A stretch of DNA of 41,205 nt from Pusillimonas sp. T7-7 (GCF_000209655.1 NC_015459.1:1-41205), one strand, 5' to 3'. Counted from the first letter of the stretch, positions 1-6,958 are shown. Notes: generated from the sequence alone by a model not told the origin. Made by a program: numbers and translations.

Positions 1-6
1 TTCCGT

Positions 7-35
7 GCGCAACTATAGTTTTTGATCCTTGCGGT
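7..35. promoter_or_regulatory. Right operator distal half-site and cI promoter region
   Basis: Positions 8-23 hold a degenerate copy of the operator (core ACTATAGT) that is seen intact at 1621-1660. On the - strand, TTGCGC (7-12) would be the -35 of the right promoter if the window is circular, its -10 lying at 41189-41194. On the + strand, TATAGT (14-19) could be the -10 of the repressor promoter. The operator is read directly; circular joining and promoter assignment are inference. Confidence 0.55.
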
Positions 36-407
36 ATGTTTGCCACTATGGTTGAATATAAAGACAGACTCGAAAAATCGATGGTCGCAAAAAACATCGA
101 TGTCGCCACGCTGGCTAGAGAAATTGGCGTGACGTACCAGGCCGTAAAGAAGGTTTTGGCGGGTGGGTCAAAGGCGTTTGCAGCGCCAAATCACGCCCGG
201 GCCGCCAAGCTTCTGGAAGTCAGTAGTGATTGGCTTGCGCTGGGAGAAGGCCCAATGGAGCGTCCGGAGGCGCAAAAATGGCCCATTCAAGCGTTTGGCG
301 CAGATGAGTTTGAGCGCCTTCCCGAGCGAGTCAAAGGAAGGGCTGAGCAAGCAATGTTAAGCGTGATGAAGGAATGGGAGCAGAATAAAAGTTCCGGAGC
401 CGCATAA
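36..407 (+). CDS. Short CI-like repressor (HTH only)
   Basis: A 123-residue DNA-binding protein with an N-terminal XRE/lambda-repressor-type helix-turn-helix (about residues 14-60, recognition helix near GVTYQAVKK) and a short C-terminal tail. It probably maintains lysogeny by binding the paired operators at both sides of the immunity region. The Cro-like protein read the other way (40982-41182) has nearly the same recognition helix (GVSYQAVAK), so both likely bind the same sites. It is much shorter than lambda CI (about 237 residues) and has no S24 self-cleaving peptidase domain, so RecA-triggered cleavage is not expected. Translation may instead start at the ATG at 48, which gives a more typical N-terminus; neither start has a clear ribosome binding site. 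Confidence 0.8.
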   Translation: MFATMVEYKDRLEKSMVAKNIDVATLAREIGVTYQAVKKVLAGGSKAFAAPNHARAAKLLEVSSDWLALGEGPMERPEAQKWPIQAFGADEFERLPERVKGRAEQAMLSVMKEWEQNKSSGAA

Positions 408-514
408 GGTTGCCTGCCGATGCGCCTGTGGGAAGGTCTGCTATCCGTCTAAATTCTTTGGCGAAAGCAGTAACCAAAAACGAATTACATGTAGCTTTGT
501 AAGGGAGGACTAAC

Positions 515-1120
515 TTGCGTACCGTTTATTTTTTTCTGCTGGCAGCCCTTCTGGCTGGATGTGCCGCCAAACAGCCGCAGATGACGCGAGATGAATATCT
601 GCAAGTCACGCAGCGAATTTATGAAAACAAGACGCCAGACGACGTTTACGCTGCGGCGGAAGAGTTGTTCCGTCTGGCCGATGGTGAGGACTTCAGGTTC
701 TTTCATGCCGAAGATTCGATGACAGCAAACCGGCCGTGGTTGGTGTATCTGGTGTTGGCAGCCTCTGCTGGTTCAGATACGTGGCAAATTAGAGCGAGGC
801 CCGTAAATGGCGGCGTTAAGGCCATCGCAAGTCTGAACACGCAGATGGGCAGCATCTTGCCGATACCGACTACGGGCGGCGATATGACTGCTGGAGGCAT
901 GCCCTCCATGGCCGGGAATGTGCCAGGCACTGCTATCTATGATGTGTTCTGGGCCAGGATGGATTATCTCTTGGGCAAAAACGACAAGTGGATGACGTGC
1001 GAAGAAGCCAATTCCAGGGTCAAGGCCGCCATAACATGGGGCCCCAACGAAGCTCTGTGCAATAGCTTCAACATGAAGGATGCGGCGCCAGATGAAATGG
1101 TTGCCGGGACGGCCAAGTAA
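515..1120 (+). CDS. Lipoprotein expressed with the repressor
   Basis: A 201-residue protein with a type II signal peptide: Met-Arg, a hydrophobic run FFLLAALLA, then lipobox LLAGC with the acylated cysteine at residue 16. It should be anchored in the cell envelope. The start is TTG, chosen because GGGAGG lies eight bases upstream and the signal peptide begins there. It lies directly downstream of the repressor on the same strand and before a terminator, so it is probably made in the lysogen. Such lysogeny-expressed envelope genes often act in superinfection exclusion or host conversion. I recognise no specific family, and the function is inferred from position only. Confidence 0.75.
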   Translation: MRTVYFFLLAALLAGCAAKQPQMTRDEYLQVTQRIYENKTPDDVYAAAEELFRLADGEDFRFFHAEDSMTANRPWLVYLVLAASAGSDTWQIRARPVNGGVKAIASLNTQMGSILPIPTTGGDMTAGGMPSMAGNVPGTAIYDVFWARMDYLLGKNDKWMTCEEANSRVKAAITWGPNEALCNSFNMKDAAPDEMVAGTAK

Positions 1121-1124
1121 GGAT

Positions 1125-1517
1125 ATGGATATAATTTTATTTTGGTTTCTGTTTGCCATTGCGGTCGGCATATGGGCAAATAACCGAGGAAGAAATGGCT
1201 TCGCGTGGTTCCTGCTGGCCGCAATAATCAGCCCTATTCTGGCGGCTGTTTTTCTGGCCGCGTCTTCCAATCTGAAAGAGGCTGAGGCCAGATCGGCTGA
1301 GCGGCCCAGCCCGGCTACGCATGTCGTCTGCCCTGACTGCGCAGAGTTTGTTCGCAAAGAGGCTCGGGTATGCAAGCACTGCGGATGCAGGCTTACTCCT
1401 GTCGCTCAGGCCGCCCCCGAAACTGTTGGCAATACCGGCCTGACGCCCAGACAAATCACGGGAATCATCTTGGCCCTGCTCCTGGCATACGCTGTATACG
1501 AGTCAGCCCAAATATAA
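1125..1517 (+). CDS. Membrane protein with a zinc ribbon
   Basis: About 130 residues. Two hydrophobic stretches near the N-terminus (residues 2-18 and 26-46) precede a soluble segment with two CxxC pairs (CPDC and CKHC, near residues 70-90) typical of a small zinc ribbon. A last hydrophobic segment (TGIILALLLAYAVY) ends the protein. The ATG at 1125 is chosen because GGAT follows the preceding stop and the first membrane segment starts there. It shares the repressor-lipoprotein transcript and is followed by a terminator, so it is probably expressed in the lysogen, perhaps in exclusion of other phages. No specific family recognised. Confidence 0.75.
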   Translation: MDIILFWFLFAIAVGIWANNRGRNGFAWFLLAAIISPILAAVFLAASSNLKEAEARSAERPSPATHVVCPDCAEFVRKEARVCKHCGCRLTPVAQAAPETVGNTGLTPRQITGIILALLLAYAVYESAQI

Positions 1518-1541
1518 CAAGGCAACTTAGCCACCACCAAT

Positions 1542-1567
1542 AGCCCCTTATGGGGCTTTTCTTTTGC
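1542..1567 (+). terminator. Intrinsic terminator of the cI operon
   Basis: Stem AGCCCC/GGGGCT (1542-1547 with 1552-1557), loop TTAT, followed by TTTTCTTTT. It closes the repressor-lipoprotein-membrane protein operon just before the left operators. Confidence 0.85.
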
Positions 1568-1620
1568 CTGTCAGTTCTAGGCAACACATACCCCTGAATT
1601 TGCATCGTTACAATTTAATG

Positions 1621-1661
1621 TTGAACTATAGTTGACATCCTTAATTGAACTATGGTTCAAT
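1621..1661 (+). promoter_or_regulatory. Left operator pair and early promoter pL
   Basis: Two 16-bp palindromic sites lie 24 bp apart: TTGAACTATAGTTGAC (1621-1636) and the perfect palindrome TTGAACTATGGTTCAA (1645-1660). A consensus -35 TTGACA (1632-1637) overlaps the first site, and a weak -10 TTCAAT (1656-1661) overlaps the second with an 18-bp spacer. A bound repressor would block both hexamers. The same arrangement is rebuilt where the window ends meet. Transcription would run rightward into the recombination and integration genes, as from lambda pL. Confidence 0.8.
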
Positions 1662-1667
1662 ACACAC

Positions 1668-2102
1668 ATCGCCTCACCAACACCTTTAGGCAAAGCCACG
1701 GCCAAGGTGAAGCAGCAGTACCCCGGCATAGCCGGATTGCAGTAACCGCAAGCCCACTGCGTAAAGAGGAATGCAGCCAAAGCTGAAATTTGGTGACCGG
1801 ATGACCAGGCGAACTGCTGAAACGTAGCCTGCGACGCGAGAGGATGCCCCGGTAGCACGGGGATGCAGAGCTGGCGAGAGATCACCGGCACACCACGCCA
1901 TACCGAGAGCCGTGAAAGCCGGGAGTAGCTTGGATGGCGTGGGAGAAGCAACACATTTGGCCGGGAAACCGGCCCATCCGCATGCGCTTTCCATCGAGAG
2001 CGCAGCCGGATGACAAGGAGAACGAGATGGAATACCCGCCCGGTAACGGGCATTACCAAAGCGTCTTAGTTATAGGGCGCTTCGTTAATAAAGGAGAACG
2101 CA
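1668..2102 (+). ncRNA. Structured pL leader RNA (candidate)
   Basis: About 430 bases between the early promoter and the first long gene, rich in local helices: CCGGC/GCCGG (1723-1735), GCAGT/ACTGC (1739-1760), GGTGA/TCACC (1792-1796 with 1882-1886) enclosing CAGGC/GCCTG (1806-1831) and CCCCG/CGGGG (1847-1862). Further on are GGCCGG-GAAA-CCGGCC (1959-1974), a two-part helix 1975-2012, GCCCG-GTAA-CGGGC (2038-2051) and AAGCG/CGCTT (2059-2082). Two loops are GNRA tetraloops. The - strand frame crossing it looks like a shadow. A role in transcription antitermination, as with put RNA of HK022, is inference; no lambda N-like gene is visible. Confidence 0.5.
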
Positions 2103-2113
2103 ATGAACATTGA
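2027..2113 (+). CDS. 28-codon leader ORF
   Basis: ATG at 2027 with AAGGAG six bases upstream (2015-2020). It encodes 28 residues (starts MEYPPGNGHYQ, ends NKGERNEH) and its stop overlaps the first codons of the next gene, an arrangement typical of translational coupling. The GTAA-capped hairpin at 2038-2051 lies inside it. It could be a real small protein or a leader peptide that regulates entry into the gene at 2103. Support is only the ribosome binding site and the overlap. Confidence 0.4.
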   Translation: MEYPPGNGHYQSVLVIGRFVNKGERNEH

Positions 2114-2696
2114 ACAATTCTGCGCTTCAGACGACATACGGCACTACCTGCACAAGCCGCTTCGCACTGAGCGCGGGCTAGTAGCCACTAACGGGCACAT
2201 TGCCGTACTGGTGGCAGACAACGGCGGGGAGTACGAAAACTTCTCCGACCACATAAAAAATACCAGCGCTGAAAGGCTGTTCAGCCCGCACGAAACGGTG
2301 GATAAATGGCTCGCAGCGTCATTGGTCGCGCTCCCGGTACCTACGCCGTGCGATCACTGTAACGGTACCGGGCACACTCTATGGACGGATTGCGACGAAT
2401 GCGACGGCGAAGGTTACTTCGATCATGGAGGCCATGAGTACGAGTGCAAGGAGTGTGACGGCGAAGGACGTGTTAAGCGCGTTGGTGGCGATCACAAAGA
2501 GCCGTGCCCCTGGTGCGACTCAACCGGCAATAAGCTAGTCCCGATCCCGGTAGGCGATCAAGCCCACATATCCTCCAAGTACCTCGCGGTTCTGCATGGC
2601 CTGCCTGATTGCGAGATATCCCTGGGCGGAACAAGTGCCGGTATCCCGTTCCGATTCAATGGAGGCATCGGCGTTGTCATGCCGATGCGGGCATGA
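2103..2696 (+). CDS. DnaJ-type zinc finger early protein, clamp-like ends
   Basis: 197 residues. The centre (about residues 80-145) has four CxxCxGxG-type repeats, CDHCNGTG, CDECDGEG, CKECDGEG and CPWCDSTG, the zinc-binding signature of the DnaJ cysteine-rich domain, but no J domain. The N-terminal part contains GLVATNGH and the C-terminus ends VVMPMRA. These resemble the VATDGH strand and the VMPMR C-terminal tail of the DNA polymerase III beta clamp, so the zinc fingers may be inserted in a reduced clamp-like fold; this is inference from short motifs. First long gene of the pL transcript, AAGGAG upstream. Probable role in early DNA or protein handling, unproven. Confidence 0.75.
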   Translation: MNIEQFCASDDIRHYLHKPLRTERGLVATNGHIAVLVADNGGEYENFSDHIKNTSAERLFSPHETVDKWLAASLVALPVPTPCDHCNGTGHTLWTDCDECDGEGYFDHGGHEYECKECDGEGRVKRVGGDHKEPCPWCDSTGNKLVPIPVGDQAHISSKYLAVLHGLPDCEISLGGTSAGIPFRFNGGIGVVMPMRA

Positions 2697-2711
2697 AAAA
2701 AGGGGCCAAGC

Positions 2712-2975
2712 ATGACCACTGACACAGTGCTGACGGACGAGCGGATCACAGAGTTCCACTACTACGACTATCCAACTGAGGCGAAGTACGTCCGAGCCAT
2801 CGAGCAAGCCGTCCTGCAATCCATAGCGAACGATCCGAACAGAATTAACGCAGCAGCCAAGGCCCTATCGAGACACATGGACTACCCCTGGGAATTCATG
2901 ACCGTCGAGGGCCGAGACAATATGCGCAAGGCAGCAATGATCACGATCAACGCCGCAATGGAGAAGCAGACATGA
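2712..2975 (+). CDS. Hypothetical early protein
   Basis: 87 residues, soluble and mostly helical in appearance, with no recognised motif. It follows the zinc-finger gene by 15 bases with a purine-rich AAGGGGCC stretch upstream, and its stop overlaps the next gene by four bases (ATGA), so it belongs to the pL operon. Unknown function. Confidence 0.7.
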   Translation: MTTDTVLTDERITEFHYYDYPTEAKYVRAIEQAVLQSIANDPNRINAAAKALSRHMDYPWEFMTVEGRDNMRKAAMITINAAMEKQT

Positions 2976-3316
2976 GCGACATCGGCTACTGGGAAGAATG
3001 TATCAGCATCGCCGCCGAAGAATGCGACCTCAGCCTGACCCCTGAACAGCTTGAGGCTCTTGCTGACGGCGCGAGTAGCGGCCACGAGCACTACGGAATG
3101 GCCTTCTACTCGCCGCCAGACTCCGACCGCTACGACGCCATTGAGCAGGAATGGAAGGCGAAATACAACGCCTTGAAGCGTGAGTTCGAGGCCTACCAAG
3201 GCAACGCCGAAACCGCCGTCAAGCAGGCGCTTCGCCAGTACAGCGACGCCAATGTAAGCATAGGCGAACACGGCGAAGTCCTACGTCATGACGGCAGAAC
3301 TGAGCGGATTCAATAA
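2972..3316 (+). CDS. Hypothetical early protein
   Basis: 114 residues, acidic, predicted helical with no membrane segment. Starts inside the stop of the preceding gene (ATGA). The N-terminal half (IAAEECDLSLTPEQLEALAD) looks like a small helical domain seen in many uncharacterised phage early proteins. It is the last gene before the 735-base non-coding block. Function unknown. Confidence 0.7.
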   Translation: MSDIGYWEECISIAAEECDLSLTPEQLEALADGASSGHEHYGMAFYSPPDSDRYDAIEQEWKAKYNALKREFEAYQGNAETAVKQALRQYSDANVSIGEHGEVLRHDGRTERIQ

Positions 3317-4045
3317 CCCTCCCCGGCCCGGCCAGCCAAACCCCTAGGCCACCCCTGCCCGCGTCGGTTGCGTGGCAGGGCCATCAAGAGTAGAGATTGT
3401 TTGCCAGAACGGAATGGTAGGGGATAGCCCGACGAGGAACAGCCTAGGTAAGTAATCGCGGGGTGCGCGTACCCCAACAGGCAACGCACCTGTATACGTG
3501 GTTCGAATCCACAGCAGTCTCTACTCTTGATGGCAGCACACCTCCCCGGACGGTATTCCGGTCGTACCTGGGTCCGCAGTGATGCGGGTAAGTGGTTAAC
3601 GGAAAAGCCGCCATCAGGCCAGCGTATCGCTGGTGCTCTGCCCGCCACTCCGGGCCGCCCCTGAATACGGAGCTTCGAGCAGCATCAGGGGATCTGTCAG
3701 CCGCGCCGTTATCGCGGTCCTGTCGCCGATTACGACGAATGACGCCGGATGGAGTAACCGGCATCCGCCCACCCTCATGTCTTTTGCCTTGGCAGGCTTC
3801 GCATGATGGGAGGGCACCCTCACATATCAACCGTCAAACAGGCATTAGCACCCTGCCAAAAGTCATCTATTTAAGCGTGGTTGAGCTGGATAACCGATGC
3901 TTCATTCGGGATGACGGTTGATATGCGAGGGTTTCACGAAAAGCCGACGCATGGGCCAACCCTTCGCCAAAGGCCACGGCGCAGGGCAAACCTAAACGTG
4001 GATGGCTGCCCACTGATTCCCTCTCTCAATTCCTAATTCTAGGAG
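3317..4045 (+). ncRNA. Large structured non-coding RNA candidate
   Basis: No convincing gene on either strand for about 735 bases inside the pL operon, but very strong pairing. A 20-bp helix (3380-3399 with 3515-3534, one G-U) closes a tRNA-like domain. A 21-nt helix with one mismatch (3816-3836 with 3912-3932) encloses a 75-base loop. TTGGCAGG (3789-3796) can pair with CCTGCCAA (3852-3859) inside that loop, a pseudoknot topology. Local hairpins: CCCTGCC/GGCAGGG (3353-3380), CCGCA-GTGA-TGCGG (3574-3587), CCAGCG-TAT-CGCTGG (3619-3633), CCCCTGA/TCAGGGG (3658-3691), GCCGG/CCGGC (3744-3762). CAGCCA (3333-3338) may close it against TGGCTG (4003-4008). Size, ornate fold, embedded tRNA-like part and phage location recall GOLLD and ROOL RNAs; membership cannot be claimed without a covariance search. 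Confidence 0.65.
3380..3534 (+). ncRNA. tRNA-like domain within the large RNA
   Basis: Acceptor-like stem 3394-3400/3514-3520 abuts a T arm (3497-3501/3509-3513, four of five pairs) with canonical T loop TTCGAAT (3502-3508). T3401 sits at the U8 position. GCC/GGT (3403-3405 with 3416-3418) can form a D stem whose loop has A14-like, purine 15 and GG (3411-3412) at the G18G19 position. The anticodon arm is missing: about 77 bases instead hold GGGGTG/TACCCC (3460-3475) and a 5-bp, 7-base-loop hairpin (3477-3493). The acceptor stem continues outward for 13 more pairs and no CCA follows. It is not an ordinary tRNA. Confidence 0.55.
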
Positions 4046-4051
4046 CAAATC

Positions 4052-4345
4052 ATGCTTGAACTTGAAGACGCCCCACTCACGGGCGGGGCCGGCTTTATGC
4101 CGCTGCCAAAAGTCACTGTTGATGACGTTGACAGTGTCCTGCGCCTGGCAATACGAGCCGACGAGCGCGGCAACGATATCGAAATGTGGGCCGAAAAGCT
4201 CGATGAAGCTGATCTGTTTGCCTGCCTGGACTCGCAGATGAAGGCCGCTGTCTTGTACGCAGTCATGACGACAAACAGCGCCTACATGAGCCGGGTGCAG
4301 GAGTATGTGCGGTTCAAGATTGGCGAAGAGCTGGAGGGATCATGA
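4052..4345 (+). CDS. Hypothetical early protein
   Basis: 97 residues, soluble, with no recognised domain. It starts after the structured RNA block with ribosome binding site AGGAG (4041-4045), and its stop overlaps the next start (ATGA at 4342). Position ahead of the recombination genes suggests an early accessory role; function unknown. Confidence 0.7.
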   Translation: MLELEDAPLTGGAGFMPLPKVTVDDVDSVLRLAIRADERGNDIEMWAEKLDEADLFACLDSQMKAAVLYAVMTTNSAYMSRVQEYVRFKIGEELEGS

Positions 4346-4482
4346 AAGCACTCTGGCGAAAGCTTACCCAACACTCAGGCGACCCAACCGAGAACATCCC
4401 GTGGTATGCCCCACCTCTAATGGCTGTATTCATCGTAGGCGCATACGCACTTGTCCAGACGCTGGGCGCGACAGGTTTTTAA
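4342..4482 (+). CDS. Small membrane protein (46 residues)
   Basis: A 46-residue reading frame starting in an ATGA overlap with the previous gene and preceded by GGAGGG. It has a basic, soluble N-terminus (MKALWRKLTQHSGD) and one hydrophobic segment (about residues 26-44, PLMAVFIVGAYALVQTLG), so it is probably a single-pass inner-membrane protein. Tight coupling and ribosome binding site argue that it is real. Function unknown. Confidence 0.6.
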   Translation: MKALWRKLTQHSGDPTENIPWYAPPLMAVFIVGAYALVQTLGATGF

Positions 4483-4492
4483 GGAAAAAATA

Positions 4493-5569
4493 ATGTCTGA
4501 AGTCATTGAAAAAGAAGATACCGAACTGGTCCTGCTGCCGCCTGCTGAAACTGCTCTTGAAGTCTATCAGCAGCAAGCAGGCCTTGACCCATACATCGAG
4601 CGCATCCGTGCTGAGGTCACCGGCCATAAGCAAGACCTGACCACCGACAAGGGCCGCAAAGCTATTGCAAGCCTGGCCTTCAAGGTGCGCAAGTCGAAAA
4701 CGGCACTGGACAACTTAGGCAAGCAGCTGGTTGACGATCTGAAGGAAATCCCCAAGAAGATCGACGCTGAGCGTAAGCGCATGCGTGACCAGCTTGATGC
4801 CCTGGCTGGCGAAGTGCGCAAGCCGCTAGACGAATGGGAGGCGGCAGAGGGAGCACGAGTCGCAGAGCACAGGGCCAATCTCGAATGCCTAAAAGCTGCG
4901 CCTACAGATGGCATGACGGCAGAAAACATTGAAATGCTCATTACCTGCCTGCAGAGCAACGTAATCGACGCATCCTGGGAAGAGTTCGAGACCGAGGCCC
5001 ATCGTGTAATGGCGGCCAGCCTGACCGCTTATAAAGCGGCGCTAGAACGCCAGCAGAAATACGAAGCCGACCAGGCCGAGCTTGCCCGCCTGAAAGTTGA
5101 GGCCGAAGCCCGAGCCAAAAAGGACGAGCAAGACCGCATCGCCCGCGAGGCTGCCGAAGCCGCCACCAAGGCAGCCGAGGCTAAAGCGCAGGCCGAGCGT
5201 GACGCAGCAGCCAAGCGTGAGGCCGATGCAAAGGCAGCCCAAGCCAAAGCCGAGCAGGGCGCCAAAGACGCCGCCGAGCGTCAGCGCCGCGCCGAAGAGC
5301 AAGCCGAAACCGAGCGTCTGGCATCTGCGGAGCGGGCCAAGCAGGCAGCGGAAAACGCACGGCTGGCAGAGGTCAAGCGCCAGGCCGACGAAGCAGCCCG
5401 CATTGAGGCGGAAACCAGGGCCCGCGAGAAAGACCGGGCGCACAAGGCCAAGATCATGGGCGCCGCCAAGGTGGCAATCATGCAATCCGGAATCACCGAG
5501 GATCAGGCGCGGGAAGTGGTCAAGCTGATCGCCGCCGGCAAGGTACCCAACGTTCAAATCAACTATTGA
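4493..5569 (+). CDS. Coiled-coil protein of the recombination module
   Basis: 358 residues. The N-terminal half (about 1-190) is a helical domain with a conserved look (DPYIERIRAEV, KGRKAIASLAFKVRKSKTALD), matching phage proteins of the DUF1351-like type that sit beside recombinases. From about residue 190 to 320 runs an almost uninterrupted Ala/Glu/Lys/Arg coiled coil. The short C-terminal domain ends KVPNVQINY. The ATG at 4493 is chosen, not the upstream one at 4451, because AAGGA precedes it and the N-terminus MSEVIE is shared with the next gene. Probably assists the ERF annealase; the exact role is not known. Confidence 0.7.
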   Translation: MSEVIEKEDTELVLLPPAETALEVYQQQAGLDPYIERIRAEVTGHKQDLTTDKGRKAIASLAFKVRKSKTALDNLGKQLVDDLKEIPKKIDAERKRMRDQLDALAGEVRKPLDEWEAAEGARVAEHRANLECLKAAPTDGMTAENIEMLITCLQSNVIDASWEEFETEAHRVMAASLTAYKAALERQQKYEADQAELARLKVEAEARAKKDEQDRIAREAAEAATKAAEAKAQAERDAAAKREADAKAAQAKAEQGAKDAAERQRRAEEQAETERLASAERAKQAAENARLAEVKRQADEAARIEAETRAREKDRAHKAKIMGAAKVAIMQSGITEDQAREVVKLIAAGKVPNVQINY

Positions 5570-5576
5570 GGTCGCC

Positions 5577-6323
5577 ATGAGCGAAGTTATTGAAATGGAG
5601 CAAAGCCAAACTGCGATTGTCCCGCAGCAAGGCCCCGCCGCAGATTCGCCGATGGCGATGGCAATTGCGGCCATGAACTCAGGTATGAGCCCGGAGCAAA
5701 TCGGCGCCATGATGGACTTGCAGGATCGGTACAACGCCACGCAAGCCAAGAAAGCCTACGGCCAAGCCTTTGCAGCATTCAAGGCAGAGGCAATCCGCGT
5801 AATCAAAGGCAAGGACGTAACAGACGGCCCGCTACGGGGCAAGAGCTACGCAGAGCTTCATGATTGGGTAAATGCTGTCACGCCCGCCCTGTCGAAACAC
5901 GGCCTGTCGTCAAGTTGGAAGCTGACCAAGGACGAAAAGGACTGGATCGAGGTCACTTGCTACATACGCCACGTTGGCGGCCACGAAGAAAGCGTTTCGA
6001 TGGGCGGCCCACCAGATACAGGCGGGGCCAAGAACGCCATCCAGGCCCGCGCCAGCGCCAAGTCATACCTTGAGCGGTACACCCTGAAAGCCATCACCGG
6101 CCTGTCTGAGCAAGACGACGACAAGGACGGTAACGCGCCAGCAGATACCGCGCTTGGCGAATCATGGGTAAGCCAGATGGCACAAGCCGACACGGTGGAG
6201 GCCATGGAGGCGACCTGGACGGCTGGCTGCAAGGATATCGACGGCAAGAACGACCTGAATGCCTTCAAGGTGTTCCGACAAGCCTATGCCGACAAAAAGA
6301 AAATGCTCAAGGAGGACAAGTAA
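5577..6323 (+). CDS. erf: ERF-family single-strand annealing recombinase
   Basis: 248 residues matching the ERF superfamily of phage annealases, related in function to lambda Bet: they anneal complementary single strands during recombination and genome circularisation. The core (about residues 35-175) has the typical pattern QAFAAFKAEAIRVIKGKDV, YAELHDWVNAVTPALSKHGLS and TGGAKNAIQARASAKSYLERYTL. The C-terminal tail is variable. It lies eight bases after the coiled-coil gene (GAGGT upstream) and overlaps the exonuclease start, forming an annealase-exonuclease-SSB set like lambda Red. Confidence 0.9.
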   Translation: MSEVIEMEQSQTAIVPQQGPAADSPMAMAIAAMNSGMSPEQIGAMMDLQDRYNATQAKKAYGQAFAAFKAEAIRVIKGKDVTDGPLRGKSYAELHDWVNAVTPALSKHGLSSSWKLTKDEKDWIEVTCYIRHVGGHEESVSMGGPPDTGGAKNAIQARASAKSYLERYTLKAITGLSEQDDDKDGNAPADTALGESWVSQMAQADTVEAMEATWTAGCKDIDGKNDLNAFKVFRQAYADKKKMLKEDK

Positions 6324-6958
6324 TGGACGGCCTGATAATTCACACCGACCCTCAAGGGTCTGACGCTTGGCTGGAGGCTCGTCGCGGCGTGATAACAGGA
6401 AGTCGTTTTCGAGACTGCCGCGACAAGCTCAAGAGCGGCGCCCTTTCAAAGAAGTGCACCGACTATGCGAAGGATGTGGCTCGTGAGCGCGAGGGCGGTG
6501 AGCCAATGGCTGTTTTCGTGAGTGGCGCTATGCGGCTTGGCTCAGAGCAAGAGGAAAAGGCCAGGGACGTTTACCAACTAAAGACAAAGAACTTTGTTGA
6601 GGAGGCCGGGTTTATCACCACGCAAGACCGGCTTTTTGGGGTCAGCGTAGACGGCCTAGTGGGCGACGATGGCATTATCGAAATCAAGACGATGGTCAGC
6701 AGCGACACGCTTTTTACAGCGTTCGTAGATGGCGACATTTCCAGCTATATCGACCAGTGCAACGGCGCAATGTGGCTGCTTGGCCGAAAGTGGATTGATC
6801 TGGTTTTGTGGGTTCACGACCTGGGCCGCATGAAGATCATCCGCATTGATCGTGATGACGACGCAATCGAAGCGCTGGAAGCGGATTTGATGGAGTTCGA
6901 GCGCTCAGTCACTAAATATCAACAGGCATTAAGCCTAGCACTAAAGGAAGCAGCGTAA
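6323..6958 (+). CDS. YqaJ-type phage exonuclease
   Basis: 211 residues of the YqaJ/lambda exonuclease family, PD-(D/E)XK fold. It resects double-stranded ends 5'-to-3' so the ERF partner can anneal the exposed strands. Visible motifs: SDAWLEARRGVITGSRF (the substrate-entry helix of this family), GSEQEEKARDVY, then the nuclease core GVSVDGLVGDDGIIEIKT with Asp and E-x-K at about residues 100-117. ATG at 6323 overlaps the stop of erf and has AAGGAGG upstream; an earlier in-frame ATG at 6164 lies inside erf and is not used. Confidence 0.88.
   Translation: MDGLIIHTDPQGSDAWLEARRGVITGSRFRDCRDKLKSGALSKKCTDYAKDVAREREGGEPMAVFVSGAMRLGSEQEEKARDVYQLKTKNFVEEAGFITTQDRLFGVSVDGLVGDDGIIEIKTMVSSDTLFTAFVDGDISSYIDQCNGAMWLLGRKWIDLVLWVHDLGRMKIIRIDRDDDAIEALEADLMEFERSVTKYQQALSLALKEAA

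Noticed and set aside
773..1375. 200-residue - strand frame opposite the lipoprotein genes
   Set aside because: Opposite a signal-peptide lipoprotein and a zinc-ribbon protein that both have good ribosome binding sites.
1577..2059. 160-residue - strand reading frame across the pL leader
   Set aside because: Odd composition, no ribosome binding site, opposite to the promoter and covering the hairpin-rich leader; taken as a shadow.
3394..3521. A genuine tRNA gene at the TTCGAAT T loop
   Set aside because: No anticodon arm can be placed, about 96 bases separate acceptor and T arm, and no CCA follows; kept only as a tRNA-like domain.
3444..3921. Reading frames of about 110-130 residues on both strands in the structured block
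   Set aside because: Arg/Pro/Ser-rich translations without ribosome binding sites, overlapping the long helices; they follow from GC-rich DNA without stops.
5042..5749. Long - strand frames opposite the coiled-coil gene
   Set aside because: Low-complexity Leu/Gly/Cys and Ser/Ala translations are mirror images of the Ala/Glu/Lys coiled coil.
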